Below are positions 43,147 to 51,645 of a stretch of DNA of 64,000 nt, piece by piece. The stretch is taken from positions 1 to 64,000 of the forward strand of contig CALJKL010000079.1 in assembly GCA_937973555.1 (NCBI GenBank). Direction: 5' to 3'. The first letter of the stretch is position 1; every line of letters begins with the position of its first letter. The translations under genes and the position numbers were made by a program. The stretch comes from an uncultured Flavobacteriales bacterium. GTDB lineage: Bacteria > Bacteroidota > Bacteroidia > Flavobacteriales > Weeksellaceae. The notes under the pieces were generated by a model. That model saw only the letters and a program-made list of their open reading frames with translations, made no database searches and was not told where the DNA came from.

Positions 43147-43179
43147 CAAGTAACCTTTTTAGGTTACTTGTTTTATTTT
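43147..43179 (+). terminator. Hairpin with T-rich tail, terminator or 5' leader stem
   Basis: A perfect 9-bp stem CAAGTAACC/GGTTACTTG (43147-43155 with 43162-43170), loop TTTTTA, then TTTTATTTT. It can end transcripts from the PspC/peptide side; if the adjoining -7 box is used, the stem would instead form the 5' end of the acyltransferase mRNA. Confidence 0.65.
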
Positions 43180-43191
43180 AAATTGAAAAAT

Positions 43192-43767
43192 ATGAAGTTT
43201 ATCAAAAAAATCATTGCAAAATTTGTGCTTTGGATCTGGGGTTGGAAAATAGTACTAGAAGGTCCTGCAAGCAATTTAGATCGTTGTATACTAGCTGTGG
43301 CACCACATACTGCCAACGAAGAATATATATTAGGAAACCTTGCTTATTGGGTTTTGGGCAAAAAGCTGAAGGTAATCATTAAAGATGCCCACACCAAAGC
43401 ATGGTACGGCTTTTTAATAAAGGCTCTTGGCGGAATAGGCATAGATAGAAGTCAAAAAAATGACTTGGTAAATTTTGTAAAAAAAGAATTCGAGAAAGAC
43501 AGTTTCAGCTTGGTGATCACACCGGAAGGAACAAGAAGTTGGGTGCCAAAATGGAGAAAAGGCTTTTACTACATGGCCTTAGAATCTAAAGTTCCTATTG
43601 TATTGGCAACAGGAGATTTCAAAAAAAAGACTCTATTTCTTGGTAAAATGATTTCTGTAGAAGACTTACAAACACGCTCTTTCGAAAGTATCATGCAGGA
43701 ATTAGAGGATTATTTTAAAAAAATAACTCCAAAATATCCTGAAAAATGGAATCCTAAAATCTATTAA
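43192..43767 (+). CDS. 1-acylglycerol-3-phosphate acyltransferase-like protein (LPLAT)
   Basis: 191 aa, short PlsC-like acyltransferase with an N-terminal membrane-associated helix. The catalytic block reads APHTANEEY, that is H39-x4-E44 instead of the usual H-x4-D. The glycerophosphate-binding motif ITPEGTRSW is intact, and VPIVLATGDF follows. It probably acylates a lysophospholipid or a related lipid at the inner membrane. ATG 43192 was chosen because the longer frame from TTG 43144 reads through the hairpin. Confidence 0.87.
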   Translation: MKFIKKIIAKFVLWIWGWKIVLEGPASNLDRCILAVAPHTANEEYILGNLAYWVLGKKLKVIIKDAHTKAWYGFLIKALGGIGIDRSQKNDLVNFVKKEFEKDSFSLVITPEGTRSWVPKWRKGFYYMALESKVPIVLATGDFKKKTLFLGKMISVEDLQTRSFESIMQELEDYFKKITPKYPEKWNPKIY

Positions 43768-43769
43768 AA

Positions 43770-43797
43770 TTACAAAGTTAAAAGTACGAAGTACAAA
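43770..43797. repeat. Heptamer-phased array, locus C
   Basis: Four consecutive heptamers, TTACAAA, GTTAAAA, GTACGAA and GTACAAA, in the gap between the acyltransferase stop and the hotdog thioesterase start. Confidence 0.65.
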
Positions 43798-43815
43798 GAC
43801 TTAAAAACTCCCTAC

Positions 43816-44241
43816 ATGACACTTACAGAAAAACTTGCCTTGCTTAACTCATGGAATAAAAATACCCTAATGGAAACCCTGGGAATAGTATTTACAGAAC
43901 TTGGTGAAGACTATCTGGTGGGTACCATGCCCGTAAATTCTAAAGTACATCAACCTTTGGGCTTACTTCATGGCGGGGCTAGCATTGCCTTTGCAGAAAG
44001 TTTGGGCTCTTGTCTTTCAAATATATTGGTGGCCGAAGACGATAAAGCCGCTGTAGGAACCAACATCAACTCCAATCATCTGAAAAGCAAAACTGACGGA
44101 ATGGTTATAGGCACGGCAAGAATCATCAGAAAAGGGCAAACCCTCCATTTTCTGGAAATAGAGATAAAAGACGAGAAAGGCAGCCTCATCTGCCATAGTA
44201 CCATGAGCAATATGGTCATCAACAGGAAGATTGAAAAATAA
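43816..44241 (+). CDS. Hotdog-fold thioesterase, likely DHNA-CoA hydrolase (MenI)
   Basis: 141 aa PaaI/EntH-type hotdog protein: the helix-loop HQPLGLLHGGASIAFAESLGS carries the catalytic region, followed by VGTNINSNHLKS and a C-terminal strand. It lies 3 nt upstream of an isochorismate synthase, which points to hydrolysis of 1,4-dihydroxy-2-naphthoyl-CoA in menaquinone synthesis; from sequence alone another aromatic acyl-CoA substrate is possible. Confidence 0.85.
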   Translation: MTLTEKLALLNSWNKNTLMETLGIVFTELGEDYLVGTMPVNSKVHQPLGLLHGGASIAFAESLGSCLSNILVAEDDKAAVGTNINSNHLKSKTDGMVIGTARIIRKGQTLHFLEIEIKDEKGSLICHSTMSNMVINRKIEK

Positions 44242-44244
44242 GAT

Positions 44245-45216
44245 ATGAAAGCGGTTTTCAGATTGCCTTTTTCTCAAGAATTTTTATGGATTGAACACCA
44301 AAAAGAAGGTAAAAATTTGGTGAAAATAAAATCTTTTGATGAAAAGAAATCTATTGACTTGCATGCCACTCAATTTGAAATTTTGAATGAAGAAAGTCTA
44401 CAAAAAAAACTTTCAAACTTTATTCTTACCAATGAATTTTCGCAAAATCTGAAAATTCCTTCACATGAAGAATACCTTCAAAAACTGAAAAAGGCGATAA
44501 ATATCATTAAAGGAAATCATCTTCCAAAACTGGTTATTTCTCGTCCTGTTTTAAAAAAAATAAGCAGCTTCAATCTTGTAGACTCTTACATCAACATCTG
44601 CCAAAAATATCAAAATACACTTTGTTATCTTTTATTCAACGAAACTGAAATATGGCTGGGAGCCACTCCTGAAATTTTGGGAAAATTCAATAAAAAAAAT
44701 CATGAATTTTTCACGATGAGCCTCGCCGGAACGCTGCCGTTGGAAGAAGAATGGAGCAATAAGGAAATAGAGGAACAGAAACCAGTAACTGATTATATAT
44801 TGAACATCCTTAAGGGTTTTTCTAAAGATATCCATCAATCTGAAACTTACAACCATATCAGTGGCAATATAAAGCATCTCCGCACAGATTTTACCGCCAA
44901 AATAGATGAAAAAGATTTAGAACAATTAATTTCAGAACTGCATCCTACTCCTGCGGTATGTGGAATCCCAAAAGCTTTTTGTAAGGAAAAAATATTGGAA
45001 ATTGAAGCCTACAATCGCGAATTTTATGCCGGTTATATCAAAATTGAAACGGAAGAAGAAATTTTTTATTTTGTAAATCTACGCTGTGCCAAACTTTACA
45101 AAAACCATATTGTAGCTTTTGCCGGTGGCGGCATTACAGCAAAATCTTCTCCTGAAAAAGAATGGAAAGAAACAGAATTGAAATCTGAAGCTATCCTCCA
45201 TAATCTCAAATTTTAA
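44245..45216 (+). CDS. menF: Isochorismate synthase (chorismate-binding enzyme)
   Basis: 323 aa, shorter at the N-terminus than E. coli MenF, as in other Bacteroidota. Converts chorismate to isochorismate with Mg2+, entering menaquinone synthesis. Chorismate-fold motifs: LGATPEILG, SLAGTLP, HLRTDF, ELHPTPAVCGIPK, FYAGYI and VNLRCAKL, with GGGITAKSSPEKEW at the end. The adjacent hotdog thioesterase supports the MenF role over EntC or anthranilate synthase. Confidence 0.92.
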   Translation: MKAVFRLPFSQEFLWIEHQKEGKNLVKIKSFDEKKSIDLHATQFEILNEESLQKKLSNFILTNEFSQNLKIPSHEEYLQKLKKAINIIKGNHLPKLVISRPVLKKISSFNLVDSYINICQKYQNTLCYLLFNETEIWLGATPEILGKFNKKNHEFFTMSLAGTLPLEEEWSNKEIEEQKPVTDYILNILKGFSKDIHQSETYNHISGNIKHLRTDFTAKIDEKDLEQLISELHPTPAVCGIPKAFCKEKILEIEAYNREFYAGYIKIETEEEIFYFVNLRCAKLYKNHIVAFAGGGITAKSSPEKEWKETELKSEAILHNLKF

Positions 45217-45239
45217 ATTGTATCAGAATCCTAAAAATT

Positions 45240-45434
45240 CTATTTTTTTTCTGAAAGTTTTCTCCAGACATTCATAACGATGGTGAGTAAAATCCCAAGA
45301 AAGCCTGCAGAAATAGAAAAAATAAATTTATAATTGTCTTCGTGAAGGAATCCCAAACCCCAGTCCATAGCATAAATATTAATGGCTATAAAAACAATAA
45401 AAAGAATTAGGAAAACTTTATAAAATGTAGTCAT
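45240..45434 (-). CDS. Small two-span membrane protein, unknown
   Basis: 64 aa with two hydrophobic segments (about 5-22 and 35-54), a short polar loop (LGFLHEDNYKF) and a basic C-terminus (WRKLSEKK). It is 11 nt downstream of marC on the same strand and probably cotranscribed. No family recognised; coding status is supported by the tight operon spacing and membrane-protein composition. Confidence 0.65.
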   Translation of the reverse strand: MTTFYKVFLILFIVFIAINIYAMDWGLGFLHEDNYKFIFSISAGFLGILLTIVMNVWRKLSEKK

Positions 45435-45445
45435 GTGTAGTGGAA

Positions 45446-46042
45446 TTAAAAATTAACGTAATTAGAAAAAAGTTGTGCAAAGTTAGCCGTGAATAGCTTA
45501 ATGGAAATAGCCAAAAGAATAATTCCGAAAACTTTTTTGAAAATCATAAGGGTGGCATCGCCGATTTTTTCTTCTAAAAAATTAGCCGATTTCAGGACAA
45601 TATATACTAAAATAGTATTGAGAATAATCCCTACAATAATATTTATGACATGATATTCTGCACGCAATGAAAGCGTAGTAGTAAGCGTTCCGGCACCTGC
45701 AACCAAAGGAAAAGCAATGGGCACAATAGAAGCTGCTTTTACGTTTTCTACTTTATGGATCTCGATACCGAGTATCATTTCCAGCGCAATAATGAAAATA
45801 ACAAAAGCACCTGCGATAGCAAAGGAATTGACATCTATTCCTATAAATTTCAACAACTTGTCTCCCACAAATAGAAATATAACCATCAATAAACCCGAAA
45901 CGAAAGCTGCTCTTTCTGAATCTATATGACCAAATTGTTTGCGCAGAGATACAATAATAGGCACAGAGCCCAAAATATCTATAACGGCAAACAAAACCAT
46001 AAAACTGGTCATTGATTCTTTAAAAGAGAATGCATCAAACAT
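45446..46042 (-). CDS. MarC-family membrane protein
   Basis: 198 aa, six predicted membrane helices in two repeats. Family motifs include FAVIDILGSVPIIVSL, the central FIIALEMILGIE and VPIAFPLVAGAGTLTTTL. MarC proteins were once linked to multiple antibiotic resistance, but their function is unknown. It has its own promoter and carries a 64-aa membrane protein gene behind it. Confidence 0.93.
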   Translation of the reverse strand: MFDAFSFKESMTSFMVLFAVIDILGSVPIIVSLRKQFGHIDSERAAFVSGLLMVIFLFVGDKLLKFIGIDVNSFAIAGAFVIFIIALEMILGIEIHKVENVKAASIVPIAFPLVAGAGTLTTTLSLRAEYHVINIIVGIILNTILVYIVLKSANFLEEKIGDATLMIFKKVFGIILLAISIKLFTANFAQLFSNYVNF

Positions 46043-46068
46043 AAAAAGAAAAAGGATTATTAATTCTG

Positions 46069-46076
46069 CAAAAATA
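46069..46076 (-). promoter_or_regulatory. -7 box of marC
   Basis: TATTTTTG on the minus strand, 27 nt before the ATG. Confidence 0.55.
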
Positions 46077-46090
46077 TAAAATAATTAGAA

Positions 46091-47806
46091 CTATTTTAAA
46101 ATTTCAGAATAAATATTAAGGATGCGGCTATAAAGGGTCTCTATATGCTCTATTTCGTGTACAGGAGCATATTTTTCAATAGACATTGACCTTAGAAAAT
46201 TCCTGAATTCTTCAACAAATTTGGCGCCTTTGCGTTCATCTATATAAGTCTCAAAACTGACATTAAGACCATCTTCTATATAGCGTTCTGTTTCATTATG
46301 AAGTTCTTCATATGCATTAAAAAACTCAGAAAAATTTCCATTATTTTTGAGATTCTTCAAATATTCAAAATGGACAGAAAAATCTGGCTTCATCTCTGCT
46401 CTTATTTTTTGCTCTTCTTCAGAAATGGTAGTAATAGGTTTTACCATTTCTATTTTAGTATATCTATTCCTTATTTTGTATAAGATAAAAAATAGGAAGA
46501 ATACACCAAAAATAAGAGAAAGATTTCCTAAAATATATTTAAAATTGAAGGTAAAATATTTTGAATCTTTATTTTTTTGAGCAGGAAGTTTGACGGTTTC
46601 CATCACCACTTTTGTATAATCATCTACCATATCTAGTGTAGTTTTGTTCTCAGCCATTTGCTGAGCATTCAAAACATTTACCATCAAACTTTGTGTTCCC
46701 AAATCTATATATTTGTTCAATTCTGGATTGAAGTAAGAAAATTTTTCAGTAGAAATCGTAAGCTGCCCCTCTTTTTTAGGCACTAAAATATATTTTGCAA
46801 CAATCTCTCCTTTCACTCCGTTTTTGCTGGTAGCAAGATGAGAGGTGATTTTGGGTTTATAAAAATGATAATCTTTAGATTCTATAATTTTAGGAAGCAT
46901 ATCAAGATCCAAATTTCCTAATCCAGATATGCTAACAGAAACATCTATTGGTTTCCCTATTTCTACTTTTTGATTAGACATAGGACTGATGATGTTTACC
47001 TTAAATTTTCCTACAGCATTTTTAAAATTTTCTGGAGAACCTTTAGGCAAGTCTATTACATTCAGTTTTACTTTATTGGAAATAATTTTATTGAGTTCTG
47101 ATGTCTTTAAGAAAGCGGAAACCGGTGATATTTCTACATTACCAGATTTTTCAGGAAAAATAACAAACATAGCAACTACCTGAGAAGAATAATCTCCTTC
47201 TGTGCTTTCTATATCTTGCTTTTTATAGCTGATCTGTTTTATGCGGGCATCATTCTGCTGAGGCACTTGTATGTTTTCTAATTTTCGGAAATTGTCGAAA
47301 TTTTTACTGTAAGCCCTTAAAACAGCTACAGTAGGTTGGTTTTCATATACTACTTTGTCTTCAACTTCCAGATCAAGATATACATCTTTTGAAAAATAAT
47401 CTGAATCTTCTGCCCTTCTGTCTCCCTCTTTTACTACAACATCAAATGGTTCAGACTTATATATCTTGCCATTAACCGTTACCAAGGCAGAACCTATTTT
47501 AACTTTTCCCGGAATTTTGGGCTGTAGATAGAGCTGATATACCAGCTGATTGATTCTTATTCCTCTTTTGGGATCTATGAAAGTGTTTCTTTCGGAGGCA
47601 CTACCAACAATGTCAAATTTAGACAAATCCATTAACTGCAATGGGGTCTGCTGATCCATATTATCTCCTACTACTTCCTGAACTACCGTAAGCACCAATG
47701 GTTCGTTTATTTTTGCCTCTTTGGTATTAATATCTGTGAAAACAGTAACTTGCCCGTAAGAAATTACGGAAATCAGTATAAATAATATGTAATAAAACCG
47801 CTGCAT
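46091..47806 (-). CDS. batD: BatD aerotolerance protein
   Basis: 571 aa. Signal peptide (about 1-18, ISYGQ), several immunoglobulin-like beta repeats of the BatD/oxygen-tolerance family (VTVFTDINTKEAKINEPLVLTVVQE onward), one membrane helix (about 435-455) and a helical cytoplasmic tail. Last gene of the bat operon, 3 nt after batC. Bat proteins are membrane-associated and improve survival under oxygen or envelope stress; the mechanism is not established. Confidence 0.93.
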   Translation of the reverse strand: MQRFYYILFILISVISYGQVTVFTDINTKEAKINEPLVLTVVQEVVGDNMDQQTPLQLMDLSKFDIVGSASERNTFIDPKRGIRINQLVYQLYLQPKIPGKVKIGSALVTVNGKIYKSEPFDVVVKEGDRRAEDSDYFSKDVYLDLEVEDKVVYENQPTVAVLRAYSKNFDNFRKLENIQVPQQNDARIKQISYKKQDIESTEGDYSSQVVAMFVIFPEKSGNVEISPVSAFLKTSELNKIISNKVKLNVIDLPKGSPENFKNAVGKFKVNIISPMSNQKVEIGKPIDVSVSISGLGNLDLDMLPKIIESKDYHFYKPKITSHLATSKNGVKGEIVAKYILVPKKEGQLTISTEKFSYFNPELNKYIDLGTQSLMVNVLNAQQMAENKTTLDMVDDYTKVVMETVKLPAQKNKDSKYFTFNFKYILGNLSLIFGVFFLFFILYKIRNRYTKIEMVKPITTISEEEQKIRAEMKPDFSVHFEYLKNLKNNGNFSEFFNAYEELHNETERYIEDGLNVSFETYIDERKGAKFVEEFRNFLRSMSIEKYAPVHEIEHIETLYSRILNIYSEILK

Positions 47807-47809
47807 TAA

Positions 47810-48589
47810 TTACCAATCTTTCTCGTTGCTTTCAGGCGCAGAATATGCTTTTCTATTTTGCAGATTTCTTGCTGTTTCTTTTTCCTGATTAGCACTTCTC
47901 TGTAATATTAATTGCTGCAAATCTTTTGGCAATTGGGTGTTATTTTGTTGATTTTGAATATTGTTTTGTTTATCTGCCAAATTCCCTTGGCTTCCTTGGC
48001 CTTTATTTTCTTTTCCCTGGTTACCATTATCTTGGCCTTTCGGGTTTTGATTTTTATTTTCCTGATTCTCAGCGTTGCCTTTATTTTGATTGTTATCATT
48101 TGGGCTTTTGGTGTTTTGCTGATTTTGTTTATTTTGCTGCCCTCTGTTGTTTTGTTGTTGTTTCTGTTTTTTGGCAATTTGAAGATTTTTCAAAATTGCC
48201 TTATTATCCGGATCATTTTTCAATGCATCCTTGTAAGATTCAATAGCCTTTTCTATGTCACCATTTTGCATGTAGGCATTTCCCATATTATACTGAGATG
48301 CAGCTTTTTCGTAAGAATTATGGGTAAGTTTCTGGGCTTTCTGATATTCGGCATTTGCCTCTTTGTACATTTTTTTCTTGTAAAGTGAATTGCCCAAATT
48401 GTAATGCGCACCAAAATCTTTTTCATTTTTTTTAACAGCATCCATAAAAACAGAAGCGGCACGATCATATTTTTTATCATCAAATTTTCTGTTCCCTTTG
48501 TAAAGCAGTGTATTATATGTTTCTTGCGCCTGAACAGTTATCAGACCAAGAAAAACAAATACAATATTTACAATACATTTTTTAAACAT
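47810..48589 (-). CDS. batC: BatC, TPR-repeat protein
   Basis: 259 aa. Signal peptide about 1-21, three TPR units (about 24-135: FGAHYNLGNSLYKKKMYKEA, SQYNMGNAYMQNGDIEKAIESYKDAL), then a long Q/N/K-rich low-complexity linker (about 142-222) and a short C-terminal region. The domain order is that of BatC, a partner of the VWA proteins BatA and BatB. A perfect -7 box 9 nt upstream and a 119-bp gap after batB suggest an additional internal promoter for batC-batD. Confidence 0.92.
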   Translation of the reverse strand: MFKKCIVNIVFVFLGLITVQAQETYNTLLYKGNRKFDDKKYDRAASVFMDAVKKNEKDFGAHYNLGNSLYKKKMYKEANAEYQKAQKLTHNSYEKAASQYNMGNAYMQNGDIEKAIESYKDALKNDPDNKAILKNLQIAKKQKQQQNNRGQQNKQNQQNTKSPNDNNQNKGNAENQENKNQNPKGQDNGNQGKENKGQGSQGNLADKQNNIQNQQNNTQLPKDLQQLILQRSANQEKETARNLQNRKAYSAPESNEKDW

Positions 48590-48597
48590 TTGTTTTA

Positions 48598-48605
48598 CAA
48601 AAGTA
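48598..48605 (-). promoter_or_regulatory. -7 box upstream of batC (internal operon promoter)
   Basis: TACTTTTG on the minus strand, 9 nt before the batC ATG, inside the 119-bp batB-batC gap. Confidence 0.45.
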
Positions 48606-48708
48606 TTGTTTTAAATGTTAAAAATTCATTCGAAAAATGTTAAAAAATTGATAAAAAAAGTAGTTTAAATGCTAAAAAAAGAAATTTAACGTTTGTGAGA
48701 TTTTTTAA

Positions 48709-49713
48709 TTAAAAATTAAGATCCCTTTTGGGATTCAAAAAGTAAATTAAGAAGAACAAAAGCAATGAAACCCCTAAAAACCATTGATAATAATGTATTG
48801 CAGATTGGGTATTGACAGTAGTCTCAGCTTCACCTTTCTTTTTTAAGATATTAATTATTTTAGGAAGAGCCGCATTAAGATTGTTTCCGTCAATATACTC
48901 GCCATTGGTTTCGTATGCCAAAGACATCAATGCTTCTGTCTGCCTTTTGGTGATAATGGTTTCACCATTGGCATCTGTTTTATAGCCCATCAATTGCCCA
49001 AACTCATATACAGGAATAGGAGCTCCTTCATCACTGCCAATACCGATAGAATTGATGGTAATTCCTTCTTTTTCCGCCTCATCCAACGCAGCTTTGTCAT
49101 TACCTTCATTATCTTCTCCATCACTGATAAGGATTATTTTTCGGGCACCTTTCGGAATATTTTTAAATTTCTTGGCCGCCACTTCTACAGCTTTCAGAAA
49201 ATCCGTTCCCTGTCTTCCGATAATATTGGTTTCTAATGAGCTGAGATAGGTATCTGCAGCAGAATAATCTGAAGTAAGAGGCATAATAGACTCTGCGTCT
49301 CCTGCAAAAACCACCACTCCCACCTTACCATCATGTAAATCTTGGATAGAATTAATGATAACAGATTTTGCCAACTCTAAACGACTGGGCTGTACATCTT
49401 GAGCATTCATAGAATTGGAAACATCTAATAAAAATATCACCGAACTGGTTTTCTGCTTTATTTTCATTTCCTTTTTTCCACTCAAAACATCTACCATAGC
49501 AAAAATGAGAAAAAGAAAAGCCAAAAGGTATAGGATGGGGATTATTTTGGAAAACTTATTTTCTTTGGGAAATAATTCTCTTTGAAATTTAGCTTCAGCA
49601 AATACATTCTTGCTTTCGAATTTCCATTTTATAAATCCAAAAATCAAGATGGCTACTATAGGCAATAGCAACAATAAAAAAAGATACCAAAAATTACCGA
49701 TACTGAAATCCAT
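48709..49713 (-). CDS. batB: BatB, VWA-domain membrane protein
   Basis: 334 aa. Two N-terminal membrane helices (about 8-27 and 58-75), a von Willebrand A domain with the MIDAS motif D-x-S-x-S in FLLDVSNSMNAQD and the downstream aspartate in LISDGEDNEGND, and a C-terminal membrane helix (about 308-326). Binds a divalent metal at the MIDAS; partner of BatA and BatC. Six nt behind batA in the operon. Confidence 0.94.
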   Translation of the reverse strand: MDFSIGNFWYLFLLLLLPIVAILIFGFIKWKFESKNVFAEAKFQRELFPKENKFSKIIPILYLLAFLFLIFAMVDVLSGKKEMKIKQKTSSVIFLLDVSNSMNAQDVQPSRLELAKSVIINSIQDLHDGKVGVVVFAGDAESIMPLTSDYSAADTYLSSLETNIIGRQGTDFLKAVEVAAKKFKNIPKGARKIILISDGEDNEGNDKAALDEAEKEGITINSIGIGSDEGAPIPVYEFGQLMGYKTDANGETIITKRQTEALMSLAYETNGEYIDGNNLNAALPKIINILKKKGEAETTVNTQSAIHYYQWFLGVSLLLFFLIYFLNPKRDLNF

Positions 49714-49719
49714 CTTTTT

Positions 49720-50706
49720 TTAATTAAAAATTCTAAAAATTCTCCAGCGCAAAACTGCATCCGTCAATAAAACAACCAAGGCCAACCAAAGAAAAACTCT
49801 AAAATATTCTTCGTAATTGTATATTTTATTGGTTTTTATGTTAGATTTTTCTAAATGGTTTATCTCATTATACACATTTTGAAGACTTTCGTTAGAAGTA
49901 GCCCTATAATATTTACCTCCAGTTTTGGCGGCCATATCAGAAAGAGTAGCTTCATCAATTTGTACTTCCTGCTCAGAAAATTCTATCCCAAAAATTCCGG
50001 GCATAGGAAATGGAGCAATTCCATTAGATCCTATTCCTATTGTATAGACTTTTATGCCATAACTTCTCGCCATTTCTGCTGCTACAGCAGGGTCAATAGC
50101 ATTCATTACATTGTTTTCACCATCAGACATCAGAATTACAATTTTAGATTTTGCCTTACTGTTTTTCAAATGATTAACTGCTGTTAATAAACCCGTTCCC
50201 ATGGCAGTTCCCGGATAATCATCAAAGTTAGGCGCAATGGCATCCAATTCGTCATACAATACTTGATAGTCTGTTGTTAAAGGCACTTTGGCAATAGCTT
50301 CACCCCAAAATTCCACCAAACCAATTCTATCTGAAGTTCTTTTTTTGATGAAATCTTTGGCAATTTTTTTGAGGGCTGTAATTCTGTCGGGGTCAAAATC
50401 CTTTGCCAACATACTCGGGGAAATATCTGCCGCAAGAATGATATCCATGCCTTTTGCATCATCCCTATCTTCCGTAACGGTATATGTTCGGGGTCTTGCC
50501 AAAGCAATAATCAGGGAAGAAAGAATGATGTATTTGGTTATTTTCAATAATTTTTGAATCAGACTAAATCTTCCGGCTACAGACATATTTTTAATGCCGG
50601 GCACATTGACACCAAGCTTTTCCTCTCTGCTCAAATCCTTTATCAATAAAAGGATTAACAGCAAAAAAAGAAATAAAAAATAAGGACTGTAAAATTCAAA
50701 ATTCAT
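49720..50706 (-). CDS. batA: BatA, VWA-domain membrane protein
   Basis: 328 aa with the same layout as BatB: two N-terminal membrane helices, a VWA domain with MIDAS D-I-S-P-S in ILAADISPSMLAKD and LMSDGENNVMNA, and a C-terminal membrane helix (about 305-322). BatA and BatB are ancient paralogues. One nt separates it from the upstream BatD-like gene, so translation is probably coupled. Confidence 0.94.
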   Translation of the reverse strand: MNFEFYSPYFLFLFLLLILLLIKDLSREEKLGVNVPGIKNMSVAGRFSLIQKLLKITKYIILSSLIIALARPRTYTVTEDRDDAKGMDIILAADISPSMLAKDFDPDRITALKKIAKDFIKKRTSDRIGLVEFWGEAIAKVPLTTDYQVLYDELDAIAPNFDDYPGTAMGTGLLTAVNHLKNSKAKSKIVILMSDGENNVMNAIDPAVAAEMARSYGIKVYTIGIGSNGIAPFPMPGIFGIEFSEQEVQIDEATLSDMAAKTGGKYYRATSNESLQNVYNEINHLEKSNIKTNKIYNYEEYFRVFLWLALVVLLTDAVLRWRIFRIFN

Positions 50707-50707
50707 C

Positions 50708-51619
50708 TTAATGCATCTCTCTTAAATGTTCTGCTTCTATATCTGCGGTAGAACGTTCTACAAAATCATATATTTTTTGAAAATCATCATTCATCATCTG
50801 CTGATTCGGGAAAATTTTGGCAAATTTCACCAAATCTCCTCTCAGAAAAATTTCCTCCACTATCTTTTCGTTTTCGATAGAAATTTTATTGGTTTGCTTC
50901 ATTACATCTATCAAATCGTCCGTCAACAAAACATCTGCAGGAATATGGTATTGTTGGGTTAAAAAACTTCTGGTGATGTCTATCAACTCTACATAAAACA
51001 TTCTAAAGTTCCCACTTTCCGCATATTTTTTCTTTTCAAGAGATTTCAATTCTGAAAGTGTTTGATGAACGGGATGCTCTTGTTTAAAGCTTTTCTTGAA
51101 AACACCATTTTTAAACAAACCAAGAAACAATAACAACGAGGCTAGAAATATCAAAAAGCCCAAAACATAAAATTTATAAAGTTCCCAATAATCCTTCAAA
51201 CCTAAATCAACCTGCTTATTGTTCATAATGTCGTTCATTTTATCGTTGGCGTTTGCAGGATTATACACCAAAACTTGATACGGAATGGTTTTATAAATTT
51301 TGCCATTGACAGAAAACTCCAATTCGGGAATAGTAAATTTTCCTTCTTCAAAAACCTGAAATTCTATAGTTCTTGTATAAAGGTCAAAAGTCTTTTTAAT
51401 TTTATCAGAGGTCTCTTCAAAATGAAAAGGCAACAATTCGTTTTTCGGCATAGAAATAACGTCTCTGCCATGCAAATTATTAATAGAAACTCTAAAAATT
51501 GTTTTTTCTCCCAAAGCAATTTTGTCTTTAGAAAGATTAGAAGAAAGCGTCTGAGAATAAGCCAAAACGCTTAAGAACAAAAAGAAAAATATCTTTATTT
51601 TTTTTGAAATCAAATCCAT
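50708..51619 (-). CDS. BatD-like membrane-anchored protein of the bat operon
   Basis: 303 aa. Signal peptide (about 1-22), an extracytoplasmic beta domain (about 25-125: LSSNLSKDKIALGEKTIFRVSI) similar to a single BatD repeat, one membrane helix (about 151-170) and a helical cytoplasmic tail (HPVHQTLSELKSLEKKKYAESGNFRMFYVELIDITRSFL) like DUF4381-type proteins. Its place between the DUF58 gene and batA is usual for flavobacterial bat operons. A symbol is not assigned. Confidence 0.85.
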   Translation of the reverse strand: MDLISKKIKIFFFLFLSVLAYSQTLSSNLSKDKIALGEKTIFRVSINNLHGRDVISMPKNELLPFHFEETSDKIKKTFDLYTRTIEFQVFEEGKFTIPELEFSVNGKIYKTIPYQVLVYNPANANDKMNDIMNNKQVDLGLKDYWELYKFYVLGFLIFLASLLLFLGLFKNGVFKKSFKQEHPVHQTLSELKSLEKKKYAESGNFRMFYVELIDITRSFLTQQYHIPADVLLTDDLIDVMKQTNKISIENEKIVEEIFLRGDLVKFAKIFPNQQMMNDDFQKIYDFVERSTADIEAEHLREMH

Positions 51620-51645
51620 TCTGTCAAATTAATTACCTCTTCTTT

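Noticed and set aside
43150..43167. GTAA...TTAC in the hairpin before the acyltransferase as another Crp/Fnr-type site
   Set aside because: Half-sites are separated by 10 bp instead of 6 and lie downstream of the -7 box; better explained by the hairpin stem.
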